From positions 1-5,564 of the forward strand of contig CAJPPG010000033.1 in the NCBI GenBank assembly GCA_905372495.1: a stretch of 5,564 nt of DNA. The letters run 5' to 3'. A program made the position numbers and the translations under genes. This stretch comes from Candidatus Saccharimonadota bacterium. GTDB taxonomy: Bacteria; Patescibacteriota; Saccharimonadia; Saccharimonadales; Saccharimonadaceae. Shown here one piece after another: positions 5,460-5,564 of the stretch (position 1 is the stretch's first letter; every line of letters starts with the position of its first letter). Under the pieces are notes generated by a model. It did no database searches, was not told the origin of the DNA, and saw only the letters and a list, made by a program, of their open reading frames with translations.

Positions 5460-5564
5460 GAGCAAATAAGGATTTAGCGAGAAGCAACTAAGCTTTTTAA
5501 ACCAAAAATCTTCTCTTTTGTCGAGATAGAACCTAAGATGTGGAGGCGATTCAGAAACTATGAT
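5460..5564. other. Right-edge stretch, no confident gene
   Basis: This sequence follows the priA stop. Besides a weak hairpin it holds two small hints of a plus-strand gene beginning at the edge: an ATG at 5538 (reading MWRRFRNYD) and a GGAGG at 5542-5546 lying 13 bases before an ATG at 5560. Neither has enough sequence to judge. No tRNA-like fold was recognised. Confidence 0.4.
5480..5498 (+). terminator. Weak candidate terminator after priA
   Basis: AGAAGC (5480-5485) can pair with GCTTTT (5492-5497), including one G-U pair, around a six-base loop, and one more T follows. The stem has little GC and the T run is mostly inside the stem, so this is much weaker than the two minus-strand terminators. 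Confidence 0.25.

Noticed and set aside
5367..5564. Minus-strand frame open from the right edge for 65 codons, ending at TGA 5369-5367
   Set aside because: It would overlap the priA 3' end by about 93 bases, end in TGA (used by no other gene here) and shows no recognisable protein. It could be the tail of a convergent gene, but the evidence is too thin.
1..5564. CRISPR array, mobile element, tRNA or defence system
   Set aside because: I saw no regularly spaced repeats, transposase or terminal inverted repeats, tRNA-like arms, or defence-family proteins; the coding content is housekeeping plus one small regulator.

Overview
The window looks like a piece of a compact chromosome from a small-genome bacterium, most likely a Candidate Phyla Radiation (Patescibacteria) lineage. 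This rests on very short intergenic gaps, housekeeping genes in an unusual order, a bS21 protein with a strongly basic tail, a small winged-helix regulator of a type common in that group, and short LID-less adenylate kinases. The phylum call is inference. Six genes are supported, all with intact frames under the standard bacterial code. All stops are TAA or TAG, and no in-frame TGA interrupts any gene, which argues against the UGA=Gly code of Gracilibacteria/Absconditabacteria.

Layout, left to right. On the minus strand lie a divergent adenylate-kinase-like protein (8-535), a canonical short adenylate kinase (563-1111), ribosomal protein bS21 (1159-1377), the single-strand exonuclease RecJ (1401-3011) and a 99-residue winged-helix DNA-binding protein (3067-3366). 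A 131-base divergent intergenic region follows, then the primosomal helicase PriA on the plus strand (3498-5459). The last 105 bases hold no gene that can be called safely.

Transcription inferred from sequence: the winged-helix gene has a good promoter and a Shine-Dalgarno (SD) site and probably carries recJ with it. rpsU has its own near-consensus promoter whose -35 box lies inside the recJ 3' end, and it ends in a clear intrinsic terminator. The -10 of adk begins two bases after the T-tract of that terminator, and adk ends in a second intrinsic terminator whose 5' arm is coding sequence. The divergent kinase starts just after that hairpin with a good SD. For adk, rpsU and priA an extended -10 box lies 7-8 bases before the start codon and no SD is visible, so their mRNAs are predicted to be leaderless or nearly so. 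The genes with room for a leader have an SD (strong for the first kinase and the winged-helix gene, weak for recJ).

Functionally this is nucleotide kinase, ribosome and replication-restart/repair housekeeping. I found no CRISPR array, mobile element, tRNA, toxin-antitoxin or defence system. The most interesting points are regulatory (leaderless starts, terminator-promoter abutment, a palindrome over the regulator's own -10) and the paired kinases, one of which has lost substrate-binding residues.
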